Shown here: positions 34,178-44,714 of the stretch, in pieces
Numbering within the stretch: the first letter of the stretch is position 1
Layout: each line of letters opens with the position of its first letter
Notes under the pieces: generated by a model
Database searches by the model: none
Seen by the model: only the letters and a program-made list of their open reading frames with translations
What the model was told of the DNA's origin: nothing
Origin: Cryomorphaceae bacterium
Lineage (GTDB): Bacteria > Bacteroidota > Bacteroidia > Flavobacteriales_D > Sanyastnellaceae
Direction of reading: 5' to 3'
Length of the DNA: 64,000 nucleotides
Assembly: GCA_016124575.1 (NCBI GenBank)
Contig: WGNM01000023.1
Coordinates: 149,366-213,365, forward strand
Made by a program: the position numbers and the translations under genes

Positions 34178-37100
34178 TATCTTACAATTGTAACAGGTCC
34201 TGTGATAGGATTCTGGAATTGTGGTTCGTTAACTTCGATAACATAGTAATAGGTTCCAATTGGGAGTGGGTCACCGTTATACGTTCCATCCCACGGAGTG
34301 TTATACCCATTGCTGCTAAACACTTCTTCTCCCCATCTGCTGTATACATTGACTTGAATGTTCGGGTAGAAAGCTGAGTTGGCAATAATCCATTGGTCGT
34401 TCATAGCATCACCATTCGGAGTGAAACCTGAAGGGATGTCGATGCTAGGTATAATGAGAACAAAAGTGCTATCAGTGGCCGAACAGCCTTTCAAGTCGGT
34501 TACTTCAACATAGAAATAGCTGCTTGCTGATAGTTCAATTGTTTGTGGGTTTTGTTCATCGTCATTCTGCAAAAGACCCGCTGGCGACCAAACAATGAGG
34601 TTGTTACTATCGGTTGTTGGGTTACCTCCCAATGTCGCTGTTTCTTCAGCAAACACTTCTTGGTCTTCCCCTGCGTTTACAGTTGGTAGCGGATTGAATG
34701 TCACCACGACCTCATCAGAAACAATACAGTCTCCATCTTGAACAAAGTATGTATAGGTGAGATCTCCGAGTCCTTGTGTTGTAGAAAGTGTATCTGTTAC
34801 AGCTATTTGATTGCTATTGCTGTCTTCCCACCACGTCGATGTTGCGCCATTATTTTCCCCGATAATGAAAACTAGATTCCCATCACAAAGCATCAAATCT
34901 GGTCCAGCATCCGCGACAGCGTCTCCTGTAAATCCAATGCTCAAGGCTGTTGCTTCAAATGAACAACCGTTGGCATCTTCAACCAATAAGTCGTACATAC
35001 CAACTCCAACATTTTCAAGGTTTTGCGTGTTCTGTGTGTTTCCGTCAGCGTCGGTCCATGTAATGGTATACTCTTCAACACCACCTAGAACTGCGATAGA
35101 AATAGATCCATCTTCGCTCGTTAAACAGGTCGCGTCAACAATTCCTGTTATTGACACCTCCAATAACTGCGGTTCTTCTATTTGGAATTGCTGTGTAACC
35201 ACACATCCTGCATCGTCTCCCAAGGTGAGTTCATACGTGCCCGGTTCGAGTGAAAAGATGTCTTCTGCAGTTGAAGAAAAGCCATTCGGGCCTACCCAGA
35301 ACGTGCTGTAAGGAGCAACCCCTCCGGTAACATCTATTTCGATGCTTCCGTTGTTATCACCATTGCAAAGCACATCAATATCAACTGCGTTGATGACGAT
35401 CGGTTCGGGGTCTTGAAGTTCAAAGTTCACGGTTGTTTCACACATTGCTGCATCTTGTGCAACAACAGTGTAGATTCCCGCGCTCAGGCCTGAAATAGAT
35501 GGTCCTGTTCCTATTTCACCATTTATGTCTGACCATGTAAGTGTGTACGGACCAAAGCCACCTGAAACGGAGAGGTTAAATCCGCCTGAAGCTTCTCCCG
35601 GACAAGCGGGTAATATTGTATCAGCTACGAGCACTATGGCGTCTGATTGATCAACTTGAACAGATGTTTGAATAGCACATCCATTTTCATCTGTTATCTG
35701 CAGGTCGTATTGTCCTGCGAACAGGTTGAAGATGTCTTCATCAGACGAAGTAAAGCTATCAGGGCCTACCCAATCTGTTGTATAAGCGCCTGTACCACCT
35801 GAGATTTCGATTTCGATTGAACCCGTATTTGCGCCATTGCAGACAATACCAGTTGGAATGCTGATTACATCCAACGTGTCTGGTGTGATGATACAAACTT
35901 GTGTTGTTGCGATACAATCGTTGATGCCTGTAACAATAAGATCATAACAACCGGCTTCGAGGTTCGTTAAACTTTGATCTGCTGAAACGAAGCCGTCTGA
36001 ACCTGTCCAATCAAATAAATACTCGAAAGCATCACCAGTAATTGTCGTTTCAATCGCCCCTTCTGCAACGCCATTGCATAGCAAGTCGGTTCTTACTACA
36101 TCAATAATGATTTCTGCTGGCTGATCTACTTCAAAGGTTCCTGAAACGAAGCATCCAGAGGCATCAATGATGTCAACAGTATACACCCCTGCTTCTAGGT
36201 CTGCAATATCTTCGGTGTCCGCAGTATATGCACCATCGTTTACCCAATCGAATGTGTATGGCGCTGTTAAGCCGTTTACAGTTAGCTCAATGGCACCATT
36301 GGCTTGTCCGAAACAAAGAACATCGGTGATACTTGTTGTGAGATCTCCTTCGCTGTTTGAAAGAGCGACATCCAAATTGGCCTGACAACCTTCGGCATCA
36401 AATACTTCTATATAGTAGTTTCCTGCAGCCAGATTTGTTGCAGCAGCATTTGTGCTGATGAGGGCATTTCCATTGTCGGTGTCGTACCAGAAATATGAGA
36501 ACGGCTCACCATTGCCGCCAAAAACGAAGGCTTCGAGCACTCCGTCTGTTGCCAAACAAGCAGGCTCAGTAGCGAGGGTTTGGATATCGATTACGTTGCC
36601 ATCAACCACGGTTATGGTTTGATCAAAAACACATCCTTCAGCATCGGTAACCGTCAACTGGTAATCTCCTCCTTCAAGCAAAGCAATATCGCTGTTCGCG
36701 GATGTGAAACCATTTGGTCCTAACCAAAGGAACGTAAACGGTGCAACACCCGAAACGATTGATGTCGAGATGCTACCATCAGTGCCGCTGGCACACGTTA
36801 CATCGGTGATATCTATTTGAACGTCTACAGCTTCAAAAGCCAACAGGGTGAACGCGGCCGACACGCTGCATGTCTCTTCATCGGTAACTATCACTTGATA
36901 GTCGCCTGCCTCGAGGTTTGAGATGTCTTCTGCAACATCTACAAACCCATTCGGACCAGTCCAGCTAAAGCTCAGATCGCCAGTGCCTCCAATAGCAGTT
37001 ATGTCGATGCTTCCTGTGTTTGTTGAGCCACAATCAAGATCACTCGCTGCGCCTGTCACTTCCAATATGTTCGGAGAGATTTGAATCTCGATGCTGGCAA

Positions 37101-40100
37101 ATGCCAAACAGCCGAGCTCATCTTCCACTTGGGCGTTGTAAATGCCCGCAATCAAGTCTGTTAAATCTTCATCTGTTGAAGCAAATCCATTGGTTCCAAC
37201 CCAGTTTACTACTGTCGCACCAGTTCCTCCTGTGATGATTAGGTCAATAGATCCGTTGCCAAGACCTGCGCACGACACGTCGGTTTGGGTTGCGTCTAGC
37301 TGCACCCCATCAGAGTCAGAAATACTCACTTGACCTTCTTTCGGACAGTTATTCGCATCGGTAACAGTTACAGTATACGTTCCTGCAGGAAGGTTTGAAA
37401 TGGTAGCGTCTGTTCCAACAGGATTTCCTTGATCATCTACCCATGCGTAGGTTAGTGGATCATCACCCCCCGTAGCTGTTACGGTTATTTCACCTTCGGC
37501 ATTCCCACAAGTTGAATTTGTTGTTTCAAAATCCAAGATGATATTGATGAGTTCAATAACTTCAAATATTTCAGACACTTCACATCCGTTATCATCAGTT
37601 ACTGTGGCAACGTACTCGCGTGAAGCAAGATCCATGATGTCTTCATCTGTTGAGAGGTAGCCTGCGGCAGTCCATTCAATGCTATACGGCGCGGCACCAC
37701 CTGTAATGGTTAGGTCAATTGCCCCTGTTTCATCACCACGGCAAATTACTGGTGTCAGATTGGCCGACAACTCAATTGGCGAAAGGTCGTCGAGAACAAC
37801 CGGCAATACGATAAAACACCCTGCGGCATCTGTAATTGTAACCTCGTAGCTTCCGGAGCCAATGTTATCTAGGTTTTGGTCTGTTGATGTGAAGCCATTC
37901 GGGCCTGACCACAAGAAATCATACGGTGTAATGCCACCAACAGGGTCAATTATGATTTGACCTGTGTTTTGTCCTCCACAAACAGGCAATACTGTTGAAA
38001 CATCAACAACCAAGGCTTGTACTGGTGCAAGTTCAAAATCTATCGACAACACACATCCTGTTTGATCTGTTACAGTAACAGTGTAGGTGTCTGCTTCAAG
38101 CGCACTAATGTCTTCATCTGTTGAACTATATCCGTTCAACGATGTCCATACGATATCGTAAGGAGGTGTGCCACCCGCCAATGTAAGATCAATTGCTCCG
38201 ATTGGATTTCCTGAACAATCCAAATCTGTGACCGCAGCAGTGATGTTCAGCACGTTTGGCGGCGTTATTCCAACACTTGTTTCCACAACACAGTTCAAGG
38301 CATCAGTTATAACAACATCGTATACCCCTTGGGCAACGTCTATCAGATCTTCAGTGTTGTAGGTATTTCCATTCGGGTCGGTCCAAACAATTCCATATCC
38401 TGGTGTCCCGCCGGTGATTGTTGCATCAACAGATATTAAATCATCGGGACAGACAACAGGTGAAAGCACGACATCAACCGTTACTTCTTGTGGTTCGAAT
38501 ATTTCGAATTGCGCAGTTTTTTGGCATCCGGTGTTGTCGCTAATCACAACATCATACACTCCTGCCATCAAATCGAAAACATCGATGTTGGTTGAGTTAA
38601 AGCCTATTGGGCCTGTCCATTCCGCCGTGTAAGGCGCAATACCACCAACTAAATTCAATTCAATGCTTCCTGTAAATTCACCATTACAAGCTGCGTCTGT
38701 AACGTTTCCGGTAATGATCAATTCATCAACTTGATCAATTGTAACTACAACTTCAATCGTGCAACCTCCCTGATCGGTGATGGTTGCTGTATACTCGTCT
38801 GCAAGCAAATTGAAGATGTCTTCGTCGGTTGAAACAAATCCGTTCATCGATGACCAAACGATGTTGTAAGGCGCAATTCCACCTGAAACAGTAAGGTCGA
38901 TCTCAGCAACAGGGTCTCCCGAACAATCCAAAGGAACGCTGGTCGCGGATGCATCCAAACCGCCAGGTGCTGTTAGATCAAATGTCTCTTGATAAACACA
39001 CCCGAAAAGATCTTCGATCATGAGTTCGTAAATACCTTGTGGGAAATTGATCAAGTCCTCATCCGTGGTTACATTCATGTTTTCATCCGTCCACGAGATG
39101 TTGTAAGGTGTTCCACCCCCAGTGATGGTGATGTCGGCAGATATTGGTTCATCAGGACAAACAACAGTAGTTGTGTTTGATGTAACGACGATTTCTGTAG
39201 GTTCTACAAGAGAATAAGTTGCTGTGTTTGAACAGTTATCACTGTCAGTCACAACAACGGTATATTCGTCTTCACCAAGATCAAAGATGTCTTCATCAGA
39301 GGATGTAAATCCACCAACACTTGTCCATGCTATGGTATAAGGTTGAATACCACCCGATATATCCAAAAGAATGGATCCTGACGTTTCTCCAAAGCAAATT
39401 GGACTGGTAGCGGTTCCATCGATAACCAACACATCAACAGGGTCTATAATGAATTCAAGTGTTAGCTCACAACCTGATTGATCTGATATAACTACCGTGT
39501 AGGTGTCAGCCACCAAATTGGTTAAATCTTGATCAGCAGATGTAAACCCGTTCAAAGATGTCCAATCAAAATTGTACGGGCCAACTCCGCCAGAGACATT
39601 CAGTGTAATTGTTGCGATTGGGTTTCCGGTGCAATCAAGTGGTGTTGAGGTTCCGTCAGCTGTTAAGACATTCGTTGCGACGAGGTCGAACGTTTCGTTG
39701 TATGGACAGCCATTGTTGTCTTGAATATCAAGCATGTATAGCCCTTGTACAACATCTACCAAATCTTCGTTGGTATCTGTGCCGCCGCCAGGTAAAGTCC
39801 ATGTGACAAAATACGGGAATGTTCCACCTGAAATGGTCAGGTCAACCGATGCGAGGTCGTCAGGGCAGAATAGGTCTGAAACTAAAGATGCCACATCAAG
39901 CGGAGTGGGTTCGGTAATCAAGAAATCTGTTGTTACTTGACATCCACTGCCATCGGTGATTGTTACTTCGTACGTTCCTGGTTCAAGTCCGAAAATATCG
40001 AAATCTGAAGATGTGAATCCATTGTCGGCTGTCCATGTAGACAAGTACGGCAACACTCCGCCAGAGATATTCAACTCGATTGATCCATTTGCGTCGCCGC

Positions 40101-43100
40101 TGCACAGCATTGAAATAGCTGAGCCATCAACTTGAAGGACATCAACAGGGTCGATGGTGAAGTTTAGGGTTACCAAGCAGCCTTGATCATCGGTAATGTT
40201 AACGGTATAGTCGCCTTCTTGCAGGTTGAACAGGTCTTCATCTGTTGAGGTAAATCCTCCTGGGCCAGACCAGTCAAAATTGAATGGTTCTACTCCTGTT
40301 TGAACTGTTACATCGATGCTAGCAACTGGGTCTCCTGTGCAATCCAGTGGTGATGTTGTTCCAGAGGCAGCAAGTGGGTTTTGAGCTATTAATTCAAATG
40401 TTACTTCAGTTGAACAACCCGCTTGATCTTCAATGAGCAATGAGTAAGAGCCTTGAGCAACATCGGTAATATCTTCAGCAATTACTTGAGAAGCATCCGG
40501 AAAGGTCCATGTGAAGGTAAATGGTGCTTGTCCGCCAGAGGCTGAAACATCAACCGACACCAGGTCATCAATGCAGAGCACATCAGAAACAATGGCGTTC
40601 GAAACAATTGGGTCTGGTTGAATGATTTCAAATTGAGCTGTGTTTTCACAGCCTGTCGCGTCGGTCACCGTTGCGGTGTAAATATCTGCTTGCAGACCTG
40701 AGATGTCTTCATTTACTGAGTTAAAGCCAAGCAAACTTGTCCAAACCACACCATAAGGGGCTTGTCCGCCAGTAAGCGTGAGATCAATTGCACCATCGGC
40801 ATCTCCCGAACAGGTAACATCTTGAACTGCACCATCAATCAATAGCTCATCTACTTGGTCAAGAGTGAACTCAAGCACAACAAGACAGTTCTGAGCGTCT
40901 GTAATGGTTGCTGTATAGTGATCGGCAGCAAGACTTGTTAAATCCTCATCTGCAGAGGCAAAGCCCAGGTCAGAGACCCAAACAACGGTATAAGGCAGCA
41001 CACCTCCAGAAATTGTTAAGTCTATCGTTCCGATAGGATCTCCAGTACAATCCAGCGGGGTAGAAACTCCAGTTGCTGTTAGCGGGTCTATTGCTGTGAG
41101 GTCAAATGTTTCTTCATAAACACAGTTGTTCTGGTCAGTGATAACAAGATCGTATGAGCCTTGCGGCAAATCTGTAATATCTTCCGTGTTTACCGTTCCG
41201 CCGCCAGGAAGGGTCCAAACGACGTTAAATGCTGGTGTTCCGTTTAGAATTGTAACATCCACAGATACCAAATCATCTTCACACAAAGGATTTGAGGGTG
41301 CCGTTACTACGTCGAGTGCTGTTGGTGTTACAATGGTTGTTGCGCCTTGGGTTTCGCAACCTAGGGCGTCAGAAACGGTTAAGTCGTAGTTGCCATCTTC
41401 TGGGCTATTGACGATTGGATCGACACCTGCAAAAGCATTTGGGCCCGACCACTGATAAGAGTAATCTGTTGTACCTCCTGTCACCACAGCTTCTATTGTA
41501 CCTGGTGAGTTTGTTGCACAGTCGGGTTGAGTAGTGATGATTGTTAACTCAAGAACATCTGGTTGGTTGAGTGAAATTGGGGCCAATGGTGGCTGACATC
41601 CTGCATCATCAATGATGTTTGCCGAATATATTCCTGCTGGTAAATCTGAGATTGATAGGCCGGGGTCGCCTGTAGACCAAACCACATTGAAAGGAGGAAC
41701 TCCGCCAGTAATATCAAGTGTTATAGATCCTGTTGCGTCGCCATTGCACAATGGCTCAACAGTAATTACATCGATCACAATTTCGTCGGGCTCAACAATT
41801 TCAGCCACATCTTCTCTGAAACAGTTGTTAGCGTCGGTTACGAAGACATTGTATGTTCCAGGGCTTAGATCAAAAATATCTTCATCAGCAGAATTGAAAC
41901 CTGCAGGACCTGTCCATGCAACCACTATTGGCGCTAGACCGCCCGTTATTGTCAATTCTATTGCTGCATCATCTGCACCAAAACATGTTGTTGGTTCAAT
42001 GGTTAGGGTTATATCAAGCGGCAGTGTTTCGATGAGCGTAAAAGTTGCATCTGTTGTACAACCTGCAAAATCTGTTACGGTTACTGTGTAATCGCCTGCG
42101 AACAGGTTTACGATGTCTGCATCAGTAGACACATATCCATCGGGCCCAGTCCAAGTGGTATTGAAAGGAGCCGTTCCGCCGGTGATTGTTGTATTGATTT
42201 CTCCGTCAGAAAATCCGCCACATGAAACATCCAATGTTACTGCATTTACAGTAATCACAAGCGGTTCAACGATGTTAATGTTGGCTGTTTCAACGCATCC
42301 TAAATCATCGAGTACTTCAACCGAGTATGCTCCTGCGACAAGGTTGGATGGATCTTCTAGCGTAGGATCAACAATAGACGGACCTGTCCATGTCACATCA
42401 TAGGTTGTTCCGCCACCTGAAATTGTTAAATCAATTGCTGCATCGCTCGCACCATTGCATGAAATCGGAGTTATTGCCGTTTGCAAAACCAATTCTGTTG
42501 GTTCGTCGATGGTGATGTCGACGATTGTTTGACAATTCAGTGCATCAGAAACGGTGATCGAGTAATCACCAGGCGTTAAAGAGTTGTGAGAAAGACCTAC
42601 TGCAACATAGCCATTTGGACCTGTCCACGCTAACGTGTACGGATCGGTTCCACCTGAAACAAGGAGTTCAATTTCGCCATCGTTAGCTCCATTACAAGAG
42701 ATTTGGGTAACATTGCTATCAACAACCACCTCTGTGGCTTCATTAACGGTGAAAACGACATCGGTTGAACAAAGGTTTATGTCTGTTACGCTGATCGTAT
42801 AATCTCCTGCAATGAGGTTAGAGATGTCTTGATTGCCCGCCACAAAGCCACCTGGGCCTGACCATGTTACTGCATAACCGCCAGCACCTCCTGAAATGGT
42901 TACGTCAATTGCTCCTGTGCTTCCGCCGAAACATTGAATGTCGGTAACTGCTCCAAGGATATTGATTGAAGCTGGGTCGTTTAGGTTAACGTTTAAATTG
43001 CTCACACACCCGTTGTCGTCTGTCACCTCCAGATTGTAGGCATTTGCGCTTAAGCCTGTTGGGTCTTCGTCGGTAGTATTGAATGCTGGTGCAGCCGTCC

Positions 43101-44640
43101 ACTGCGTGTTGTAGGGCCCTGCACCTCCTGAAATGCTAACTTCGATGGCACCATCGGCCTCACCCGGACAGCTTGGAGACGTTACTAGATCGAGCGTAAC
43201 AACCAGCTCGTTGCTTTCGGAAATGTTAAATGTACTGTCTACTTGGCACCCTGCGACATCCTCAATAATTACAGAGTATCCGCCAGCGACAAGATTTGGA
43301 AAAGTATTTCCATTTGAATTGTCTGACCAAGTAACCGTATATGGCGCACCTTGTCCACCAGAAGGGTTTACTTCAGCCGATCCTGAGGCTTCACCAAAAC
43401 AAAGTGCATCCTGAGTGGTCAGATTGATAAGTAAAAGGTTTGGAATGATGTTGAATGTTGTGTCGAACGCACAACCATTTATGTCTGTAAATTCCAACGT
43501 ATTCGGTCCGTTACACAATTGCGTAGCAGTTTGATTGGTTTCACCTGAGCTCCAGGTAAAATCGTAAGGTTGAACACCACCGATTACGATGGGAGTTCCT
43601 GATCCATTGCAAAGGTCTTCGCACGTTGGAGGCGTGTAGAAAAAGCTGAACACTGTTAATTGTGGTGGTTCAGCCAGTTGAACGTTGTCTACACAAGTTA
43701 TTCCTTGTCCAAGATCATTCACCAAAACGGTGTAAGTTCCTGCACCGAGGTTGTTATAGTTTTGTTGGTTTCCTGGTGTATTTCCCCCAATCCAGATAAA
43801 GCTAAAAGGGCCTACTCCGCCAACAACAGACACCGTAGCCTGTCCATCTTCAAAACCATTGCAGCTTATGTTTTGACCGTTGTAATCGCTCGCAACACTT
43901 GCTGTTATTGTAAATGGTGTTTGTCCGACTCCTGTTCCACAGGTTGTCGTTCTGCTCCAAGCAACGGTAGCATTTCCTGATTGTATAGCTGATGGTTGAG
44001 CATTGGCTCCTGGCCAAATTGTTTCATCAAACTCGGTAACATCAATGGATGGGTGAATATTGATAGATTCTTCGACCACCACCTTCGTTCCGTTGAAGTT
44101 GAAGTTTGAATGGGAGTCGGTAGCATTGAAATGAGTCACCACAACTCCTCTTCCTTGAGCTAAGAAATCACCGTGGGTAATTTTCAGTCCACCATTAAAA
44201 ACAGCGTTTGAGTTTAGCGTCAAGGTGCCATTCAAAAGTTCTACTTCGGCTTCAATTAGGTTTGGGTTGTTGTAATTATGGACAACCGCCCCATCAAATT
44301 TTAGGCTTTGAATATCAAATACCGATTGACTTGTTGACTGAAGATCTCCGAAAGAGGTCAAAGAGCCCGAACCAGAGATAGAGAAATTCTCTGTCGTTTG
44401 GACAATAAATGTCCGACACTTCGCATTCTCATTCAAGGACACATCAGCACCGTGCGCGAAAACCACATCTGTAGTTTCGTTCGGTAAGCAATTGCAGGGA
44501 GATCCATTTGGTGATAAAGACCACGCTTGAGGATTGTTCCAAGAACTATTTCCGCCAACCCAATAGAGTTGTGCAGATACACCAACACTCAGGCATACCA
44601 TGCCGAGCAGTGTCAGAGCCACTTTACAGTTGAACTTCAA
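34177..44640 (-). CDS. Giant SprB-repeat adhesin with T9SS type B sorting domain
   Basis: About 3487 residues. The signal peptide is MKFNCKVALTLLGMVCLSVG with cleavage after VSAQ. An N-terminal domain begins LYWVGGNSSWNNPQAWSL (about 1-230, beta-helix-like). By my count 38 SprB-like repeats of about 78 residues follow, with the pattern CxGxxxGxI, GGxxPY, WTGPxGFxSTDEDI, LxAGxYxVTVTDxxGC. A bridging Ig-like region and a type B C-terminal domain follow (IPSGFTPNGDAMNDQW, VYSRWGEEVFSS, GTYYYVIEV). SprB of Flavobacterium is the mobile gliding adhesin; this protein should be secreted by T9SS and act as a surface adhesin. Upstream codons extend to a TTG at 44703, but the TTG at 44640 gives a proper signal peptide and I prefer it. 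PorP/SprF genes flank it on both sides. Confidence 0.9.
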   Translation of the reverse strand: MKFNCKVALTLLGMVCLSVGVSAQLYWVGGNSSWNNPQAWSLSPNGSPCNCLPNETTDVVFAHGADVSLNENAKCRTFIVQTTENFSISGSGSLTSFGDLQSTSQSVFDIQSLKFDGAVVHNYNNPNLIEAEVELLNGTLTLNSNAVFNGGLKITHGDFLAQGRGVVVTHFNATDSHSNFNFNGTKVVVEESINIHPSIDVTEFDETIWPGANAQPSAIQSGNATVAWSRTTTCGTGVGQTPFTITASVASDYNGQNISCNGFEDGQATVSVVGGVGPFSFIWIGGNTPGNQQNYNNLGAGTYTVLVNDLGQGITCVDNVQLAEPPQLTVFSFFYTPPTCEDLCNGSGTPIVIGGVQPYDFTWSSGETNQTATQLCNGPNTLEFTDINGCAFDTTFNIIPNLLLINLTTQDALCFGEASGSAEVNPSGGQGAPYTVTWSDNSNGNTFPNLVAGGYSVIIEDVAGCQVDSTFNISESNELVVTLDLVTSPSCPGEADGAIEVSISGGAGPYNTQWTAAPAFNTTDEDPTGLSANAYNLEVTDDNGCVSNLNVNLNDPASINILGAVTDIQCFGGSTGAIDVTISGGAGGYAVTWSGPGGFVAGNQDISNLIAGDYTISVTDINLCSTDVVFTVNEATEVVVDSNVTQISCNGANDGEIELLVSGGTDPYTLAWTGPNGYVAVGLSHNSLTPGDYSITVSDALNCQTIVDITIDEPTELVLQTAITPISCNGASDAAIDLTISGGGTTYDVTWTGPSIVDPTLEDPSNLVAGAYSVEVLDDLGCVETANINIVEPLVITVNAVTLDVSCGGFSDGEINTTITGGTAPFNTTWTGPDGYVSTDADIVNLFAGDYTVTVTDFAGCTTDATFTLIETLPLDITLTIEPTTCFGADDAAIELTITGGLAPIVVAWTGPAGFNSADEDIFDLSPGTYNVFVTDANNCFREDVAEIVEPDEIVIDVITVEPLCNGDATGSITLDITGGVPPFNVVWSTGDPGLSISDLPAGIYSANIIDDAGCQPPLAPISLNQPDVLELTIITTQPDCATNSPGTIEAVVTGGTTDYSYQWSGPNAFAGVDPIVNSPEDGNYDLTVSDALGCETQGATTIVTPTALDVVTAPSNPLCEDDLVSVDVTILNGTPAFNVVWTLPGGGTVNTEDITDLPQGSYDLVITDQNNCVYEETFDLTAIDPLTATGVSTPLDCTGDPIGTIDLTISGGVLPYTVVWVSDLGFASADEDLTSLAADHYTATITDAQNCLVVLEFTLDQVDELLIDGAVQDVTCSGDADGAIDLTLTGGQAPYGVVWTSLLGFNSVNEDISGLQADIYTATVTDATGCENTAQFEIIQPDPIVSNAIVSDVLCIDDLVSVDVSASGGQAPFTFTWTFPDASQVIAEDITDVAQGSYSLLIEDQAGCSTEVTFELIAQNPLAASGTTSPLDCTGDPVASIDVTVQTGVEPFNFDWSGPGGFTSTDEDLFNLQEGDYTVNITDDQGCLVTLNFTIDPVDVLQVDGSAISMLCSGDANGSIELNISGGVLPYLSTWTADNGFTSSDFDIFGLEPGTYEVTITDGSGCQVTTDFLITEPTPLDVASLVSDLFCPDDLASVDLTISGGTFPYFVTWTLPGGGTDTNEDLVDVVQGLYMLDIQDNNGCPYNETFDLVATNVLTADGTSTPLDCTGNPIATITLNVSGGVGPYNFDWTSLNGFTSADQDLTNLVADTYTVVISDQSGCELTLEFIIDPVDVLVIDGTATSPICFGETSGSILLDISGGIQPYTIAWTSVGGFTSSDEDIFDLGEDEYTVVVTDSDNCSNTATYSLVEPTEIVVTSNTTTVVCPDEPISADITITGGGTPYNISWTDENMNVTTDEDLINFPQGIYELMIEDLFGCVYQETFDLTAPGGLDASATSVPLDCSGDPVAEIDLTVSGGIAPYNIVWSSMNGFVSTDEDIFNLLADEYTATITDQGGCTIEVVVTIDQVDELIITGNVTDAACNGEFTGSIELNLVGGIAPYTAEWTGPIGFNSTNIDVFDLMAGVYDVVISDNTGCQKTAQFEIFEPQEVTVDVVLSPVVCPDDLISVDATITGGTPGYGIVWTDPNGNTYNTEDLIDVAQGVYDVVITDALNCVVETSVGITPPNVLNITAAVTDLDCSGNPIGAIDLTLAGGTPPYDIVWTSLNGYSSTDEDISALEADTYTVTVTDQTGCVLSIDFELAPVQALVVDVSTVLPVCGGQNTGQIIIDPVGGITPYDFLWSGPNGFTSTDQNLDNIGSGSYEVTITDAAGCFIVLPVVLDDLSPIELSANLTPVICRGDETGAIDLTITGGAAPYSIEWTAAGYLSTDEDIMDLASREYVATVTDDNGCEVSEIFEVIELINIILDFETTNSTCGNAEGEITVTATGGDDPLTYAWVDDQGNPVGTDATISNLPAGTYTVTVTDANNCPKEGQVSISDSDGVQLDATQTDVSCAGLGNGSIDLIITGGTGATVVNWVGTNGFASTDEDLTDLIAGIYNAQVEDELGCLAFASIEIQISPNILEVTGAASDLDCGSTNTGSIDITAIGGTGDLSFSWTGPNGFVDVAEDISNLEAGDYQVIVTDEETCSVSAAFTLLAFEAVDVQIDITDVTCASGTDGSISTSIVSGVAPFTFLWLGPNGFTSANSDIALLEGGDYQLTVTDAEGCVFDQTITVVDGNVIDIQTLATEPACLATDGVLEAFVFGGNGEPFSYFWYDTDNGNALISTNAAATNLAAGNYYIEVFDAEGCQANLDVALSNSEGDLTTSITDVLCFGQANGAIELTVNGLTAPYTFDWVNDGAYTADTEDIADLEAGVYTVDIIDASGCFVSGTFEVDQPAEIIIDVVRTDLLCNGVAEGAIETTITGDAFEYLFDWTGSDGFVSADQSLTNLEAGCYDLIVTGINDCIATTQVCIITPDTLDVISIPTGIVCNGANTGSIEIEISGGTGAYTTDWVGPDSFTSSDEDIFNLFAGQYDLQITDENGCAIQTSVQVDQSDAIVLVADTILPACPGEASGGFNLSVSGGFGPYTLTWSDINGEIGTGPSISGLSAGIYTVVAQDAAMCETTVNFELQDPEPIVINAVDIDVLCNGDNNGSIEIDVTGGVAPYSTFWVGPNGFSSTAEDIFSLEPGTYELTLGDDAGCVVTQQFQIEEPQLLEVSITGIVDATCLTSEDGSISIAVLGGVEEYTITWTDADGNTQNTQNLENVGVGMYDLLVEDANGCSFEATALSIGFTGDAVADAGPDLMLCDGNLVFIIGENNGATSTWWEDSNSNQIAVTDTLSTTQGLGDLTYTYFVQDGDCIVSDEVVVTFNPLPTVNAGEDQEVFAEETATLGGNPTTDSNNLIVWSPAGLLQNDDEQNPQTIELSASSYFYVEVTDLKGCSATDSTFVLIIPSIDIPSGFTPNGDAMNDQWIIANSAFYPNIQVNVYSRWGEEVFSSNGYNTPWDGTYNGDPLPIGTYYYVIEVNEPQFQNPITGPVTIVR
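34930..43890 (-). repeat. Array of 38 SprB-like repeats within the adhesin gene
   Basis: The array was counted by the recurring block of Cys, small acidic loop, Gly-x-Ile and Gly-Gly-x-x-Pro-Tyr. Each repeat is roughly 70-80 codons, carries a Cys near its start and a Gly-Cys or Asn-Cys near its end, and ends with a ValThrAsp-type strand. Boundaries are approximate. Repeats in the first and last thirds are individually divergent; the middle forms a regular higher-order array. Confidence 0.8.
37770..41330 (-). repeat. Five-copy higher-order repeat, exact 708-bp period
   Basis: Three different SprB repeats (A: Cys then DDL or DEP with EDLxDxxQGxY; B: LDCTGDP-type; C: CSGDANGSI-type) recur in order A-B-C five times. 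The DDL/DEP codons start at 41269, 40561, 39853, 39145 and 38437. The LDC codon block of unit B lies at 41048, 40340, 39632, 38924 and 38216. Every interval is exactly 708 bases (236 codons), although copies differ at many residues. Confidence 0.85.
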
Positions 44641-44714
44641 TTGTTTATCTTTTGGTTTATTTACCTGATACCCTCTTACGGATATAAGTAAAACTTGTTT
44701 CAAAATCTACATGA

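Noticed and set aside
37770..41330. Regular DNA repeats considered as a CRISPR array or tandem satellite
   Set aside because: The period is 708 bp, repeats diverge at codon third positions, and one continuous coding frame runs through all copies. It is protein-level repetition.
34811..43980. Many plus-strand open frames of 60-166 codons opposite the giant adhesin
   Set aside because: They recur at the same phase of each SprB repeat on the opposite strand, carry no signal peptides or known motifs, and follow from the repeat's codon pattern. They are shadows of the adhesin frame.
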